Shown: piece by piece, positions 26,647 through 35,749 of the stretch
Layout of the letters: every line of letters starts with the position of its first letter
Numbering within the stretch: the first letter of the stretch is position 1
Origin: Flavobacteriia bacterium
Lineage (GTDB): Bacteria > Bacteroidota > Bacteroidia > Flavobacteriales_D > Crocinitomicaceae
Assembly: GCA_947455515.1 (NCBI GenBank)
Contig: CANGOF010000010.1
Span: forward strand, 1-46,587
Direction: 5' to 3'
Length of the DNA stretch: 46,587 nt
The notes under the pieces: model-generated
Told to the model about the DNA's origin: nothing
Seen by the model: the letters and a program-made list of their open reading frames with translations, nothing else
The model's database searches: none
Made by a program: the position numbers and the translations under genes

Positions 26647-28634
26647 TTCACTAAGAATTTGTATTCTGTTCTTCGATTAGATTGATGTGCTTTTTCAATT
26701 TCGTTCGCAACAGTAAGTTTGGCGATTTGTTCATCCGTAATTTTCGGTTGACTTTCACCATAACCTTTTGCGAATAATCGTGTAGCATCAATTCCTTGTT
26801 GAATTAAGTAATTAAGAACAGAATTGGCACGACCTTCCGAAAGTTTCTGATTTTCTACCGCATCCCCACGTGTATCGGTGTGACCACCAATTTCAATACG
26901 TAGACTGGTGTTTTTGACTAATAAATCACGTAATTTATTTAATTCCACGAATGATTCTGGGCGTAATTCCGTTTTATTTAAATCAAAAAACACGTTTGCT
27001 AATACTACTGGAATATCACTTCCAATTGGAACCATCTCGATATTCATATGAACCGCTTCTTGATCTTGTCCTGGTAACATGTTAAAGTTTGAAGAGTAGA
27101 AGTTATATCCTGGATAAGAAACACTCAAAGCGTATTCTTGATTGATTGGAAGGGAAACCAAAAATTCTCCTGTCAATTGATCCGCTTCTGAACGAATAAC
27201 TTCTTTTCCTGTTTTCACATCAACTAATTGAAACTTACCAGAAATTGGCTTTTTGGTAGTTGCATCTATTACCAATCCTTCAAAATAAAGTGTTTTTATT
27301 GGTTTCATTTTTTCTGGCATTTCAAAGTAATAAATATCTAGATCACCATATCCACCTTCACGATTGGATGCAAAAAATCCAATTTCTCCATCCGGACTCA
27401 CTAATAATGAGTTTTCGTCATTTTTTGTATTAATTGGATAACCTAAATTTTGAGGGTCGGCCCAGTTACCATTTTCATCTTTTCTCGTTACAAAGATGTC
27501 AGACCCACCCATATTAGTGTGTCCCCTGGAAGCAAAATACAAAGTTTTTCCATCAGGGTGTATAACTACGGATTCCTCCTCAAAAGGAGAGTTAATGTTA
27601 TTTGGCAATCTTTTTGGTTGTGACCAAGTTATTCCATCTTCTAAAAGCGTAGATACAAAAATATCAGAGTTCGGTAATTCATTCCTTTTACTTACTCTCT
27701 TGATAAAATATAATGTTTTTCCATCAGAAGAAAATGAGGGTTGTGTTTCCCAAGAAGACGAATTTACAAAACCAGGTAAATTTTTTGGATTTGTCCATGT
27801 TCTGCCAATTTTTTTTGATATGAATAAATCACAACTTCCGTAGCCAGTTCTATTTTCTCCATAACTATCACTAGATTCAGCACAACAAACAAAGATCAAA
27901 GACCTACCATCTGCTGAGATAGTAGGTGCACCTTCATTAGCCGAAGTATTTATATTTGCTGGCATAGGAAGTGCTTTTGTCCATGCTGAGTTAACTAAAT
28001 TAGAAACAAAAAAATCTTCTTGTAAAAATTTACCTGTACTAACTCTTCTAGTAAACAATAGCGTTTTTCCATCTACAGTTAGTGTAGGAAAATATTCAGG
28101 GTCTGCAGTATTAATTGCCGGACCAATATTAATAGGATTAAATTTAGTGGGATTTTTCATTGCATTCAATGCAAAATAGCTTGATTGTAAGGCTTGATTT
28201 GCTTTAGGAATGTTTTGTTGATTTGCTTGCTTATTATTCACGTAAGACTCTAACGTTTGAATGCATTCTTCATAGTTACCAACAGTATATTGTAGCATAC
28301 CTAAATAATAATATGTACTTCCGGTTTGACTGTGGTAGGGATTGATTTTAATTGCTTGTTTGTAATAATCTATTGCTAATTTTGGTTGATTTGTATATTC
28401 TGCAAATTCACCTGCCATAACATATGCTTCCCAAAAGTTTGGATCTTTATCGATAGCTTTATTTAATATTTCTAAGCCAAGTTGATAGTTTTCTTGTCCA
28501 TATTGATTTTTATTCAAACGAGGAGCTTCCATACCTTCTTCATAGAGCGATATCGCTTTTTTGCTTTTGGTTGAATATTTTTGTTGTGCGAAAGTCGCAG
28601 AAGTAAATAGTAGTAAAAGAAGTAGTAATTTCAT
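26643..28634 (-). CDS. OmpA-family protein with TPR, PD40 repeats and a CarboxypepD_reg-like segment
   Basis: Signal peptide, TPRs, PD40 motifs, C-terminal OmpA (VFFDLNKTELRPESFVEL...GGHTDTRGDAVENQKLSEGRANSVLNYL); stop overlaps the ubiA start. Confidence 0.87.
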   Translation of the reverse strand: MKLLLLLLLFTSATFAQQKYSTKSKKAISLYEEGMEAPRLNKNQYGQENYQLGLEILNKAIDKDPNFWEAYVMAGEFAEYTNQPKLAIDYYKQAIKINPYHSQTGSTYYYLGMLQYTVGNYEECIQTLESYVNNKQANQQNIPKANQALQSSYFALNAMKNPTKFNPINIGPAINTADPEYFPTLTVDGKTLLFTRRVSTGKFLQEDFFVSNLVNSAWTKALPMPANINTSANEGAPTISADGRSLIFVCCAESSDSYGENRTGYGSCDLFISKKIGRTWTNPKNLPGFVNSSSWETQPSFSSDGKTLYFIKRVSKRNELPNSDIFVSTLLEDGITWSQPKRLPNNINSPFEEESVVIHPDGKTLYFASRGHTNMGGSDIFVTRKDENGNWADPQNLGYPINTKNDENSLLVSPDGEIGFFASNREGGYGDLDIYYFEMPEKMKPIKTLYFEGLVIDATTKKPISGKFQLVDVKTGKEVIRSEADQLTGEFLVSLPINQEYALSVSYPGYNFYSSNFNMLPGQDQEAVHMNIEMVPIGSDIPVVLANVFFDLNKTELRPESFVELNKLRDLLVKNTSLRIEIGGHTDTRGDAVENQKLSEGRANSVLNYLIQQGIDATRLFAKGYGESQPKITDEQIAKLTVANEIEKAHQSNRRTEYKFLVK

Positions 28635-28676
28635 AAGTATCGTCTTAAATAAGGAGTGTATTTTTCAGTCAATCAG

Positions 28677-28716
28677 GCTCAGTGAAGTCGAACTATGCTG
28701 AGCGAAGTCGAAGTAT
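28677..28716. repeat. Tandem 20-bp repeat (GCTCAGTGAAGTCGAACTAT / GCTGAGCGAAGTCGAAGTAT)
   Basis: Two adjacent 20-mers matching at 17/20 positions; also contains inverted GCTCAG...CTGAGC. Confidence 0.8.
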
Positions 28717-29339
28717 CATGGTATATCTAAATATTTATGTGTTTGCAAAGAAATTCGCCATTTCGGATTGTTCTTCACATATTCAACGATGATTGGTAGG
28801 TTTTTATTTTGTTTAGACCATTCGGTTTGTAAATAAAGTTTACAAGAAGGCTTCACTTTTTCGGCATGTTTTTCCGCCCATTCTATGTCCGAAGGATGAA
28901 AAATCACTACTTTCAATTCGTCTGCTTTTTCATAAGCATCTGAAACAGGATCTTTGAATTTTTTCGGGGAAAAACAGTACCAATCTATGTTTCCTTTCAA
29001 TTCGTAGCATCCAGATGTTTCGATGGCAACTTCATAGTTGTTAGCATGTAAGGCATTGACCAAATCATGTAAGTCATACATTGCAGGCTCTCCGCCGGTA
29101 ATTACAACAAAGTCTGTAGGTGTTTTTTTTATTTCTTCGATTAAGGTAGCGATGGAAAGTAGTTTGTGTTTTTGCGCTTCCCAACTTTCTTTGACGTCGC
29201 ACCATACACAGCCTACATCACAACCCGCAATTCGTATGAAGTATGCAGAGCGACCCGTATAGTTTCCTTCTCCTTGAATCGTGTAAAAATGCTCCATAAT
29301 TGGTAGCGACAAAGAAGTTTTGAGTTGATTTGTGTCCAT
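28716..29339 (-). CDS. queE: 7-carboxy-7-deazaguanine synthase (radical SAM)
   Basis: EHFYTIQGEGNYTGRSAYFIRIAGCDVGCVWCDVKESW: CxxxCxxC radical SAM site and QueE N-terminus; VITGGEPAMYDL. Confidence 0.9.
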   Translation of the reverse strand: MDTNQLKTSLSLPIMEHFYTIQGEGNYTGRSAYFIRIAGCDVGCVWCDVKESWEAQKHKLLSIATLIEEIKKTPTDFVVITGGEPAMYDLHDLVNALHANNYEVAIETSGCYELKGNIDWYCFSPKKFKDPVSDAYEKADELKVVIFHPSDIEWAEKHAEKVKPSCKLYLQTEWSKQNKNLPIIVEYVKNNPKWRISLQTHKYLDIP

Positions 29340-29469
29340 AAAGTAAAAATACGAAAAAAAGAGGTCTTAGGTTTCACTCTATTTTTATTCAATGAAGTAT
29401 TTTGAATTAGTATTTTAAAACAAAAAAATTCATTTATATTTGTTTCTCAAAAAAGAAAACAATATTCCA

Positions 29470-29850
29470 ATGGAAAAAGAAAAAAATAGATATTCAGACG
29501 TTGAATTACAAGAGTTTAAAGAATTGATTTTAGAAAAATTAAAAGAAGCAGAAAACGATTATTCTTTATTAAGCAAATCTCTTTCTTTATCGGATGATCA
29601 CGGTACAGATGATACAGGACGTACGTTCAATATGATGGAAGATGGTTCAGAAACGTTATCCAGAGAAGAAGTTGCTCAATTAGCTGCACGTCAAGAACAA
29701 TTTATTCAAAGTTTGAAAAATGCATTGATTCGTATTGAAAATAAAACATATGGAGTATGTAGAGAAACAGGTAAATTAATTCAAAAAGAACGTTTACGTT
29801 TAGTTCCTCACGCAACGTTAAGTATTGAAGCAAAAAACGCTAAGAAATAA
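29470..29850 (+). CDS. TraR/DksA-family protein (start moved to ATG 29470)
   Basis: MEKEKNRYSDVEL...YGVCRETGKLIQKERLRLVPHATLSIEAK; the track TTG start at 29440 lies in a -7-like element. Confidence 0.85.
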   Translation: MEKEKNRYSDVELQEFKELILEKLKEAENDYSLLSKSLSLSDDHGTDDTGRTFNMMEDGSETLSREEVAQLAARQEQFIQSLKNALIRIENKTYGVCRETGKLIQKERLRLVPHATLSIEAKNAKK

Positions 29851-29851
29851 T

Positions 29852-30538
29852 ATGTTTCGAAAAAAGTTATTCATTGTAGGGGCTGTAGTGGCCCTTATTT
29901 TGTTTTTAGACCAAGCGATGAAAATTTACATGAAATCATCCATGGTTGCTGCTATTGAACCAATCAACATTTTCGGTTCTTGGTTACGATTACAATATAT
30001 TGAAAACCCAGGAATGGCTTTTGGAACCACCTTTGGTAGTGGTATTATTGCCAAATTATCACTAAGTATTTTTAGAATTATAGCGATTGGAGGAATCGCA
30101 TGGTATTGGGTAAAACAAGCGAAAGCAAATGCAAGAATCGAGTTTTTAATAGCTATTGGATTCATTTTTGCCGGTGCTTTAGGAAATTTAATCGACTCCA
30201 TGTTTTATGATTTTATATTTCCTTTTGATCCTTGTTCAAGCTATAATCAATTTCCAGGTTCGGGAGTAAAAGCAATCTGCAATTATTTTGGGACAAATCC
30301 AGTCGAAGTGGAAGTTCGTTACCAAGGATTTTTATTAGGAAATGTGGTAGATATGTTTCAGTTTAATGGAAATTGGCCGAATTGGGTTCCATTTGTTGGT
30401 GGTAACGAACTTTTTCCTGCCATTTGGAATTTAGCGGATGGATCCATCACGATTGGAGTGATAATGGTTTTACTTCGACAACGCACGTATTTCCCAAAAG
30501 AAAAGAAAGTAGAGGTATCAGTATCTTCAGAAGAATAA
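29852..30538 (+). CDS. lspA: Lipoprotein signal peptidase (signal peptidase II)
   Basis: IENPGMAFG, GALGNLIDSMFY, GNVVDMFQF and PAIWNLADGSITIG with both catalytic Asp motifs; ATG at 29852 preferred. Confidence 0.9.
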   Translation: MFRKKLFIVGAVVALILFLDQAMKIYMKSSMVAAIEPINIFGSWLRLQYIENPGMAFGTTFGSGIIAKLSLSIFRIIAIGGIAWYWVKQAKANARIEFLIAIGFIFAGALGNLIDSMFYDFIFPFDPCSSYNQFPGSGVKAICNYFGTNPVEVEVRYQGFLLGNVVDMFQFNGNWPNWVPFVGGNELFPAIWNLADGSITIGVIMVLLRQRTYFPKEKKVEVSVSSEE

Positions 30539-30548
30539 AGTTTAAATT

Positions 30549-31805
30549 ATGTTACTCGCGCCCGGTGCTCACGGTTGGATTACCAAATACGAAGATTTAC
30601 TGAATAAAGGTGAAATCATTGTATCTGTAGAAAAACCAATAGGGTTTAGTTTGGAGCATTTCGCTCACTTGCATCTTTCACAATCGGGAATAGTTTTTGG
30701 ATTCCCTACGGAACTTTTATTTGCAACGGAGGTAGATGGTAATTCATGGACCACTGAAGAAAAATTAACCTTACTTTTGTTTGAATCCCATTTATTTATT
30801 TTTGTTTTAAATGGGGGAGATGCTGTAAACGATTTTGACAATTTTATCGCTTCTCTTCTTGCTTTTTATGGAAAGCACAACGCACCTACCGTTAGTAAAT
30901 TAATGGGTTTTTTCAAGAAAGAATCTTCGGTCGAAAAATTAGAAAATATTCTAGAAAAACGAACAGATATTAAATTGAATTTTAGAGATAATGCTTTCTG
31001 GGTAAATTATTTAAGCAATTCGTTTGTTTACCTTGATGTGATTCTTTATCATGAATATATAAAAACCCAGAAAACTATTATTGAATCTAATTACGAAGAA
31101 TTAGCATTAGATGTATTGAAGACAATTGTTTTTACAGGCTATTCAGATGGAGAATTACAACCAGCAGAAAAAGCAATGTTTGATGTTTTCTTGGCTTCTG
31201 CTAACTTAAATGATCAACGTAAAAAACAAGCGTTATATTACATTAAAAACGGAGCTTCTTTAACAGATTTATCTGCAATTTTCTCCCACATTTGGATGTT
31301 TAAACGTTTCTTAATTGATATTTCTGTTTTAACCATTTACACTAACCAAGAAACGTTAGTTAACGAGAAAGATTTTTTATTGAAATTCTGTGATTTCCTT
31401 CATGTTCCTAGAGAAGAATTGAATGAAACTATTGTAACAATTGAGCAATTTGTTTTGAATCACACCGATAAAATCTCCTTTCTTCAAAATAAAAATGCTG
31501 TAGAACATTTGTATGGAAATGTATCTAAACGTTGGATTAAAATTTTAGGAAGAAACAAAGATAAATTAGCTTTGGAGTTAAAACAAAGCAAAGAGTTGAT
31601 GCTTCTCATTAAGAAGTCTACGATTCAAGAATTAACCAAAGAAGAGAAGGAAAAAGTGAAAACGCAGTTTTTGGACTTGTTAAAAACGATGCCAGCGATA
31701 ACTATTTTTATGTTGCCAGGTGGCGCCTTATTACTACCTATCGTAATGAAAATAATTCCGGATTTGATTCCTTCTGCTTTTAGAGATAATGAAATTGAGG
31801 AATAA
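30549..31805 (+). CDS. LETM1-related (biofilm-associated-like) protein
   Basis: C-terminus LTKEEKEKVKTQFLDLLKTMPAITIFMLPGGALLLPIVMKIIPDLIPSAFRDN matches LETM1-like sequence; TerB-like middle (GYSDGELQPAEKAMFDVFLAS). Confidence 0.75.
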   Translation: MLLAPGAHGWITKYEDLLNKGEIIVSVEKPIGFSLEHFAHLHLSQSGIVFGFPTELLFATEVDGNSWTTEEKLTLLLFESHLFIFVLNGGDAVNDFDNFIASLLAFYGKHNAPTVSKLMGFFKKESSVEKLENILEKRTDIKLNFRDNAFWVNYLSNSFVYLDVILYHEYIKTQKTIIESNYEELALDVLKTIVFTGYSDGELQPAEKAMFDVFLASANLNDQRKKQALYYIKNGASLTDLSAIFSHIWMFKRFLIDISVLTIYTNQETLVNEKDFLLKFCDFLHVPREELNETIVTIEQFVLNHTDKISFLQNKNAVEHLYGNVSKRWIKILGRNKDKLALELKQSKELMLLIKKSTIQELTKEEKEKVKTQFLDLLKTMPAITIFMLPGGALLLPIVMKIIPDLIPSAFRDNEIEE

Positions 31806-31806
31806 A

Positions 31807-32940
31807 ATGCGTAAATTATTCGTTTGCATCGTATTTAGTGTTTTTTTATTTCATTCATTTGGACAAAATGCAGCTTTGACTTCGTTATATCCAAATTCTA
31901 GAGGTTGGATTAATAAGTATGAAGATTTATTTATTAAAGGAAATATCAGCTTTACGCAATACGTGAAAATTCCATCTCTGGTAGAAAAAACAATTGCCTT
32001 AGAACGTGTTTACCTTCCGGAAAGTTATCCTACTTTGATTTATGCAACTCGCATTTCAGACCAATATTGGACTAAAAAAGACAAAAGTAAACTGTTGTTA
32101 TTTGAATATTTTTTAAATGCTTTTATAGAAAAAAAAGGCTTGCCAAAAAATGACTTAGATGATTTTATTAATTCTTTAAGTGTTTTTTATCATGCAGATA
32201 CAACTAAATTATTCAGTAAACTTTTAAAAATTGATTTTTTAGAATTGAAAATTGCCCATAAAATCCAAATTCGCCGAAATTGGTTACGGAATCCAATGTG
32301 GTATCGTTCAGAAGCTAACGCATTATTGATGAATGAAATAACACAATTTAAGGGATTTCTTGAAAGTGGAGTTGAATTTTCAAAGGAATTAGCAGATACA
32401 TTAGAAAATTCGATTATTTCTTTTGTTGTGAAAGAATCTCGAAAAGATTTTATTATTAATTGTAAGGAGAAAGAATTAGTTGATTTTTATCTTGCTTCAT
32501 CTCGTTTATCAAAAAAAAACAAAAATGATTGGAGAAAAAAACTTGAAAATTCGGATACTAATCATTATTCAAATGGGTCAATTAAAAAAGGTGAACAAAC
32601 TACTTCTGCTTTTGATTTATGTGAGGATAATTTAACGAAATGGCAAAATGAAGCTGGTTTTAAGTGGTCTAGAATAAAACATCGTAATTTGTATAAATTC
32701 AAAATCGAAGTTGTCGAAACGAAAGAATTTTTTTCGCTTTGTAAAAAATCATTTAAAACAGACTTATCCTCAGAAGAACGTATCAAAGTAAAGAATCAAT
32801 CAATAGATTTATTAATGTGTATTCCCTCTACAATAATTTTCATAATCCCTGGTGGATCAATCATTTTACCTTTCGCTTTAAAATACATTCCTGTTTTATG
32901 TCCTTCTGCATTTAAAGACAACTCCTTAAAAGTACACTAA
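31807..32940 (+). CDS. Paralogue of the upstream LETM1-like protein with an N-terminal signal peptide (start moved to ATG 31807)
   Basis: Shared GWI.KYEDL N-terminus and LL..P(A/S)(I/T)I(F/I)...PGG(A/S)..LP..(M/L)K.IP.L.PSAF(R/K)DN C-terminus; signal peptide MRKLFVCIVFSVFLFHSFGQ. Confidence 0.7.
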   Translation: MRKLFVCIVFSVFLFHSFGQNAALTSLYPNSRGWINKYEDLFIKGNISFTQYVKIPSLVEKTIALERVYLPESYPTLIYATRISDQYWTKKDKSKLLLFEYFLNAFIEKKGLPKNDLDDFINSLSVFYHADTTKLFSKLLKIDFLELKIAHKIQIRRNWLRNPMWYRSEANALLMNEITQFKGFLESGVEFSKELADTLENSIISFVVKESRKDFIINCKEKELVDFYLASSRLSKKNKNDWRKKLENSDTNHYSNGSIKKGEQTTSAFDLCEDNLTKWQNEAGFKWSRIKHRNLYKFKIEVVETKEFFSLCKKSFKTDLSSEERIKVKNQSIDLLMCIPSTIIFIIPGGSIILPFALKYIPVLCPSAFKDNSLKVH

Positions 32941-33782
32941 TGTTAAAAAACGTTATAGTTATTTTCCTTTTTATTAATTGTTATTATCTAAATGCTCAGA
33001 ATATCGTTAGAATTGGATCATTACCTGAATCTATTTCAGAAACCTCAGGTTTAGTTTTTTATAATGATTCACTTCTTATAACTCACAACGATAGTGGAGA
33101 CAAGCCAATACTTTATTTTATAAATTTGAAAGGTAAATTAGTCCATCAAGTATTAGTTGAAAACGCCTCCAATACGGACTGGGAAGATGTATGTACAGAC
33201 AATCAAGGAAATTTGTATGTAGGTGATATAGGTAATAATCGTAACGATAGAAAATCACTTACTATTTATAAGATTTTGATGGATCGACTTATTGGAAAAG
33301 TGAAAGTGAATGCGGAAGTTATAACTTTTTCATATCCAGATCAAAAGTTATTTCCTCCAATGGATTCATTGAAAAATTTTGATGCAGAAGGATTGGCCTT
33401 TCATAATGATTCATTATTAATTTTTACAAAATGTAGAGCGACTCCTTTCAATGGATATTCCTATTGTTATAAGTTACCTACAACACCTGGGAAGTATTTA
33501 GCCAAAAAGAGTTTTGAATTATTTATTGGAAAAAAAGGCTTTATGAGAGATGCTGTTACTGCAGCAACAATCTGTAATAATAAACTTTATTTATTGACGT
33601 ATAATCGCTTTTTAGTCTACAATTACCAAATAGGACGTTGGGTATTTCAAGAGCAACATTTTACCAATCCTTATTCTCAGAAAGAAGCGATAATTACAAA
33701 AGACAATAGAACAATCTATCTAACAGATGAATTGCAAAAAATTGTTGGAGGTGGTAAATTGTATAAAATGGAACTCAAATGA
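32940..33782 (+). CDS. Secreted beta-propeller-like protein, function unknown
   Basis: Signal peptide; SISETSGLVFYNDSLLITHNDSGD...NTDWEDVCTDNQGNLYVGDIGNNRN...DAEGLAFHNDSLLIFTK; overlaps the upstream stop by 1 bp. Confidence 0.65.
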   Translation: MLKNVIVIFLFINCYYLNAQNIVRIGSLPESISETSGLVFYNDSLLITHNDSGDKPILYFINLKGKLVHQVLVENASNTDWEDVCTDNQGNLYVGDIGNNRNDRKSLTIYKILMDRLIGKVKVNAEVITFSYPDQKLFPPMDSLKNFDAEGLAFHNDSLLIFTKCRATPFNGYSYCYKLPTTPGKYLAKKSFELFIGKKGFMRDAVTAATICNNKLYLLTYNRFLVYNYQIGRWVFQEQHFTNPYSQKEAIITKDNRTIYLTDELQKIVGGGKLYKMELK

Positions 33783-34453
33783 ATAATCAATTAACTATTA
33801 CCGATTTTGAAGCTGTAATTTTCGACATGGATGGCGTTTTAATCGATTCCGAACCTGTGTGGAAAATTGCGATGGGAGAAGTGTTTCAATCCGTGGGGTG
33901 TCCATTAACAGTCAAAGATTTTCAACAAACCGTTGGACTCCGTATTGATGAGGTAATTGCTTATTGGTACAAACATAGTCCATGGGAAGGAGTTAGCCCT
34001 GAGGAAGTCGAACAACGTATTGTAGATAAAATGGTTGAACTAATTTCATCCAATGGCAAACCTTTGGTTGGGGTAATTGAAACGTTGTCTTTTCTGAAAC
34101 AAAAAGGGATTAAAATTGGATTAGCTACATCATCGTATTCAGTATTAATTGATTGTGTATTAGAGACCTTATCCATTAAACAGTATTTCGATTTCACCCA
34201 TTCGGCAGAACATGAATCGTATGGTAAACCACACCCAGCAGTATATTTGACTACCGCTGAAAAATTAGGGGTAAATCCTTTGAAATGTTTAGTCATAGAA
34301 GATAGTATCAACGGAGTTATTTCAGGAAAAGCTGCTCGAATGATGGTAGTTTGTATACCTGAAAAAACACATTATCCAAACCCTAAATTGATACTTGCTG
34401 ATTATAATTACGACACCATGGAGGAGATGTTGAATCATCTAAAAATTTCCTAA
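33779..34453 (+). CDS. HAD-superfamily hydrolase, beta-phosphoglucomutase/HxpB-like
   Basis: AVIFDMDGVLIDSEPVW, GLATSSYSVLI, GKPHPAVYLTTAEKLGV, CLVIEDSINGV. Confidence 0.9.
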   Translation: MNNQLTITDFEAVIFDMDGVLIDSEPVWKIAMGEVFQSVGCPLTVKDFQQTVGLRIDEVIAYWYKHSPWEGVSPEEVEQRIVDKMVELISSNGKPLVGVIETLSFLKQKGIKIGLATSSYSVLIDCVLETLSIKQYFDFTHSAEHESYGKPHPAVYLTTAEKLGVNPLKCLVIEDSINGVISGKAARMMVVCIPEKTHYPNPKLILADYNYDTMEEMLNHLKIS

Positions 34454-34493
34454 GTGTAATTTTTATTAATTTTACAACAAATCTATCTCCATT

Positions 34494-35096
34494 ATGCTTT
34501 TAGAAATCCAAGATAAAATAGTTTCCCTAGACCTTTTCGAAAAAAAATTCGTGTGTGACTTAAGTGCGTGTAAAGGTGCTTGTTGTATCGAGGGTGATTC
34601 TGGCGCTCCATTGACCTTTGAAGAAGTTTCTATCATGGAAGATAACTTGGAAGTTATTAAACCATATATGCGTCAAGAAGGAATAGATGCTGTTGAAGAG
34701 ACGGGGGTGTTTTATATGGATTGGGACAATGAACCAGTGACAACTTTAGTCAATGAGAAAGAGTGTGCTTTTGTTGCTTTTGACGACAAAGGAACTGCAT
34801 TGTGTGCGATTGAACAAGCGCATAAAGACGGAAAGTTAGATTTTAAAAAACCTATTTCGTGTCATTTATATCCTATTCGCGCAAAGAAGTTTAAGGAATT
34901 TGAAGCCTTGAATTACAATACCTGGGATATTTGTTCACCTGCCTGTGCTTGTGGCGAACAGTTAGATGTAAAGGTGTACAAGTTTTTAAAAGAACCGATT
35001 ATCCGTGCTTATGGGGAAGAATTTTTTCAAGAATTAGAAGTGGTGGATAAGGACATCGAAGAACAAAAGAAAAACGGGGAATTTCCACAGAGATAA
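34494..35096 (+). CDS. DUF3109 family protein (Cys-rich)
   Basis: FVCDLSACKGACCIEGDSGAPLTFEE...CSPACACGEQL. Confidence 0.85.
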   Translation: MLLEIQDKIVSLDLFEKKFVCDLSACKGACCIEGDSGAPLTFEEVSIMEDNLEVIKPYMRQEGIDAVEETGVFYMDWDNEPVTTLVNEKECAFVAFDDKGTALCAIEQAHKDGKLDFKKPISCHLYPIRAKKFKEFEALNYNTWDICSPACACGEQLDVKVYKFLKEPIIRAYGEEFFQELEVVDKDIEEQKKNGEFPQR

Positions 35097-35098
35097 AA

Positions 35099-35401
35099 CT
35101 ATCTCTTTTTCAATTTATTTGGATTTTTACGTGTATCAAAAACATGAGTGATTATTACGCAATCATCTTTAACGACATAAATTATTTTGTTGTGATTGCT
35201 TAAAAGATATCTATGTTCTTCTTCATAGAATGAAAGTAAAGGTTCAATTTGACCTAAATACAAACCAAGTTTTAGCGTATTTGTTGCATGTAATATTTCC
35301 TTAATAATTTTTTTTGCAACTTTTTTATTCGAAGTATTAAGATAAAATTGAAAAATAGTTTCTAAATCCTTTTCAGCAGAAACTGTCCATTTTAGAAGCA
35401 T
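35099..35401 (-). CDS. RelE/ParE-family toxin (start moved to ATG 35401)
   Basis: LLKWTVSAEKDLETIFQFYLNTSNKKVAKKIIKEI...RYLLSNHNKIIYVVKDDCVIITHVFDTRKNPNKL is typical of ParE/RelE. Confidence 0.85.
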   Translation of the reverse strand: MLLKWTVSAEKDLETIFQFYLNTSNKKVAKKIIKEILHATNTLKLGLYLGQIEPLLSFYEEEHRYLLSNHNKIIYVVKDDCVIITHVFDTRKNPNKLKKR

Positions 35402-35402
35402 G

Positions 35403-35630
35403 TTACCACTTTTTGATTTTCTCAACTAATTCTTCTTGGGATATAAGTTTACCGTCTTGAATTTCTTGACGAGTGACTAATACACGATCAATAATTTCTT
35501 TGTCAGACATGGATGGATATGTAGAAATCTCATCCTCAATTACTTTTACAAAATCCAATGATTTAACGTATTCCATAAAAGCAAGTACTTTAGGATTTGT
35601 CGAGTCATTAATATGTAGTGTAAAAGCCAT
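35403..35630 (-). CDS. Cognate antitoxin-like protein (start moved to ATG 35630)
   Basis: 75-aa acidic protein 1 bp upstream of the toxin start; C-terminus DGKLISQEELVEKIKKW. Confidence 0.7.
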   Translation of the reverse strand: MAFTLHINDSTNPKVLAFMEYVKSLDFVKVIEDEISTYPSMSDKEIIDRVLVTRQEIQDGKLISQEELVEKIKKW

Positions 35631-35696
35631 GTTTTCTTTTTTAATCAAATATACTAAATAGATTATTTTTTTCAAAATATTTTTAAGTCCTTACTT

Positions 35697-35728
35697 TTTG
35701 ATATTCTAAACCAAAAGGTATAACTTTG
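35697..35728 (+). promoter_or_regulatory. Putative Bacteroidota promoter (TTTG-N20-TAACTTTG) for ALDH
   Basis: TTTG 35697-35700, TAACTTTG 35721-35728, start codon at 35750. Confidence 0.6.
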
Positions 35729-35749
35729 TTTTAACTAAAAAACAAAATT

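Noticed and set aside
27496-27843. 115-aa plus-strand ORF
   Set aside because: Antisense to PD40 repeats of the OmpA-family protein; no independent evidence.
29852-30538. Insertion between the LspA active-site motifs as novel
   Set aside because: Longer loops between GNLID and VVDM are, as far as I recall, usual for Bacteroidota LspA.
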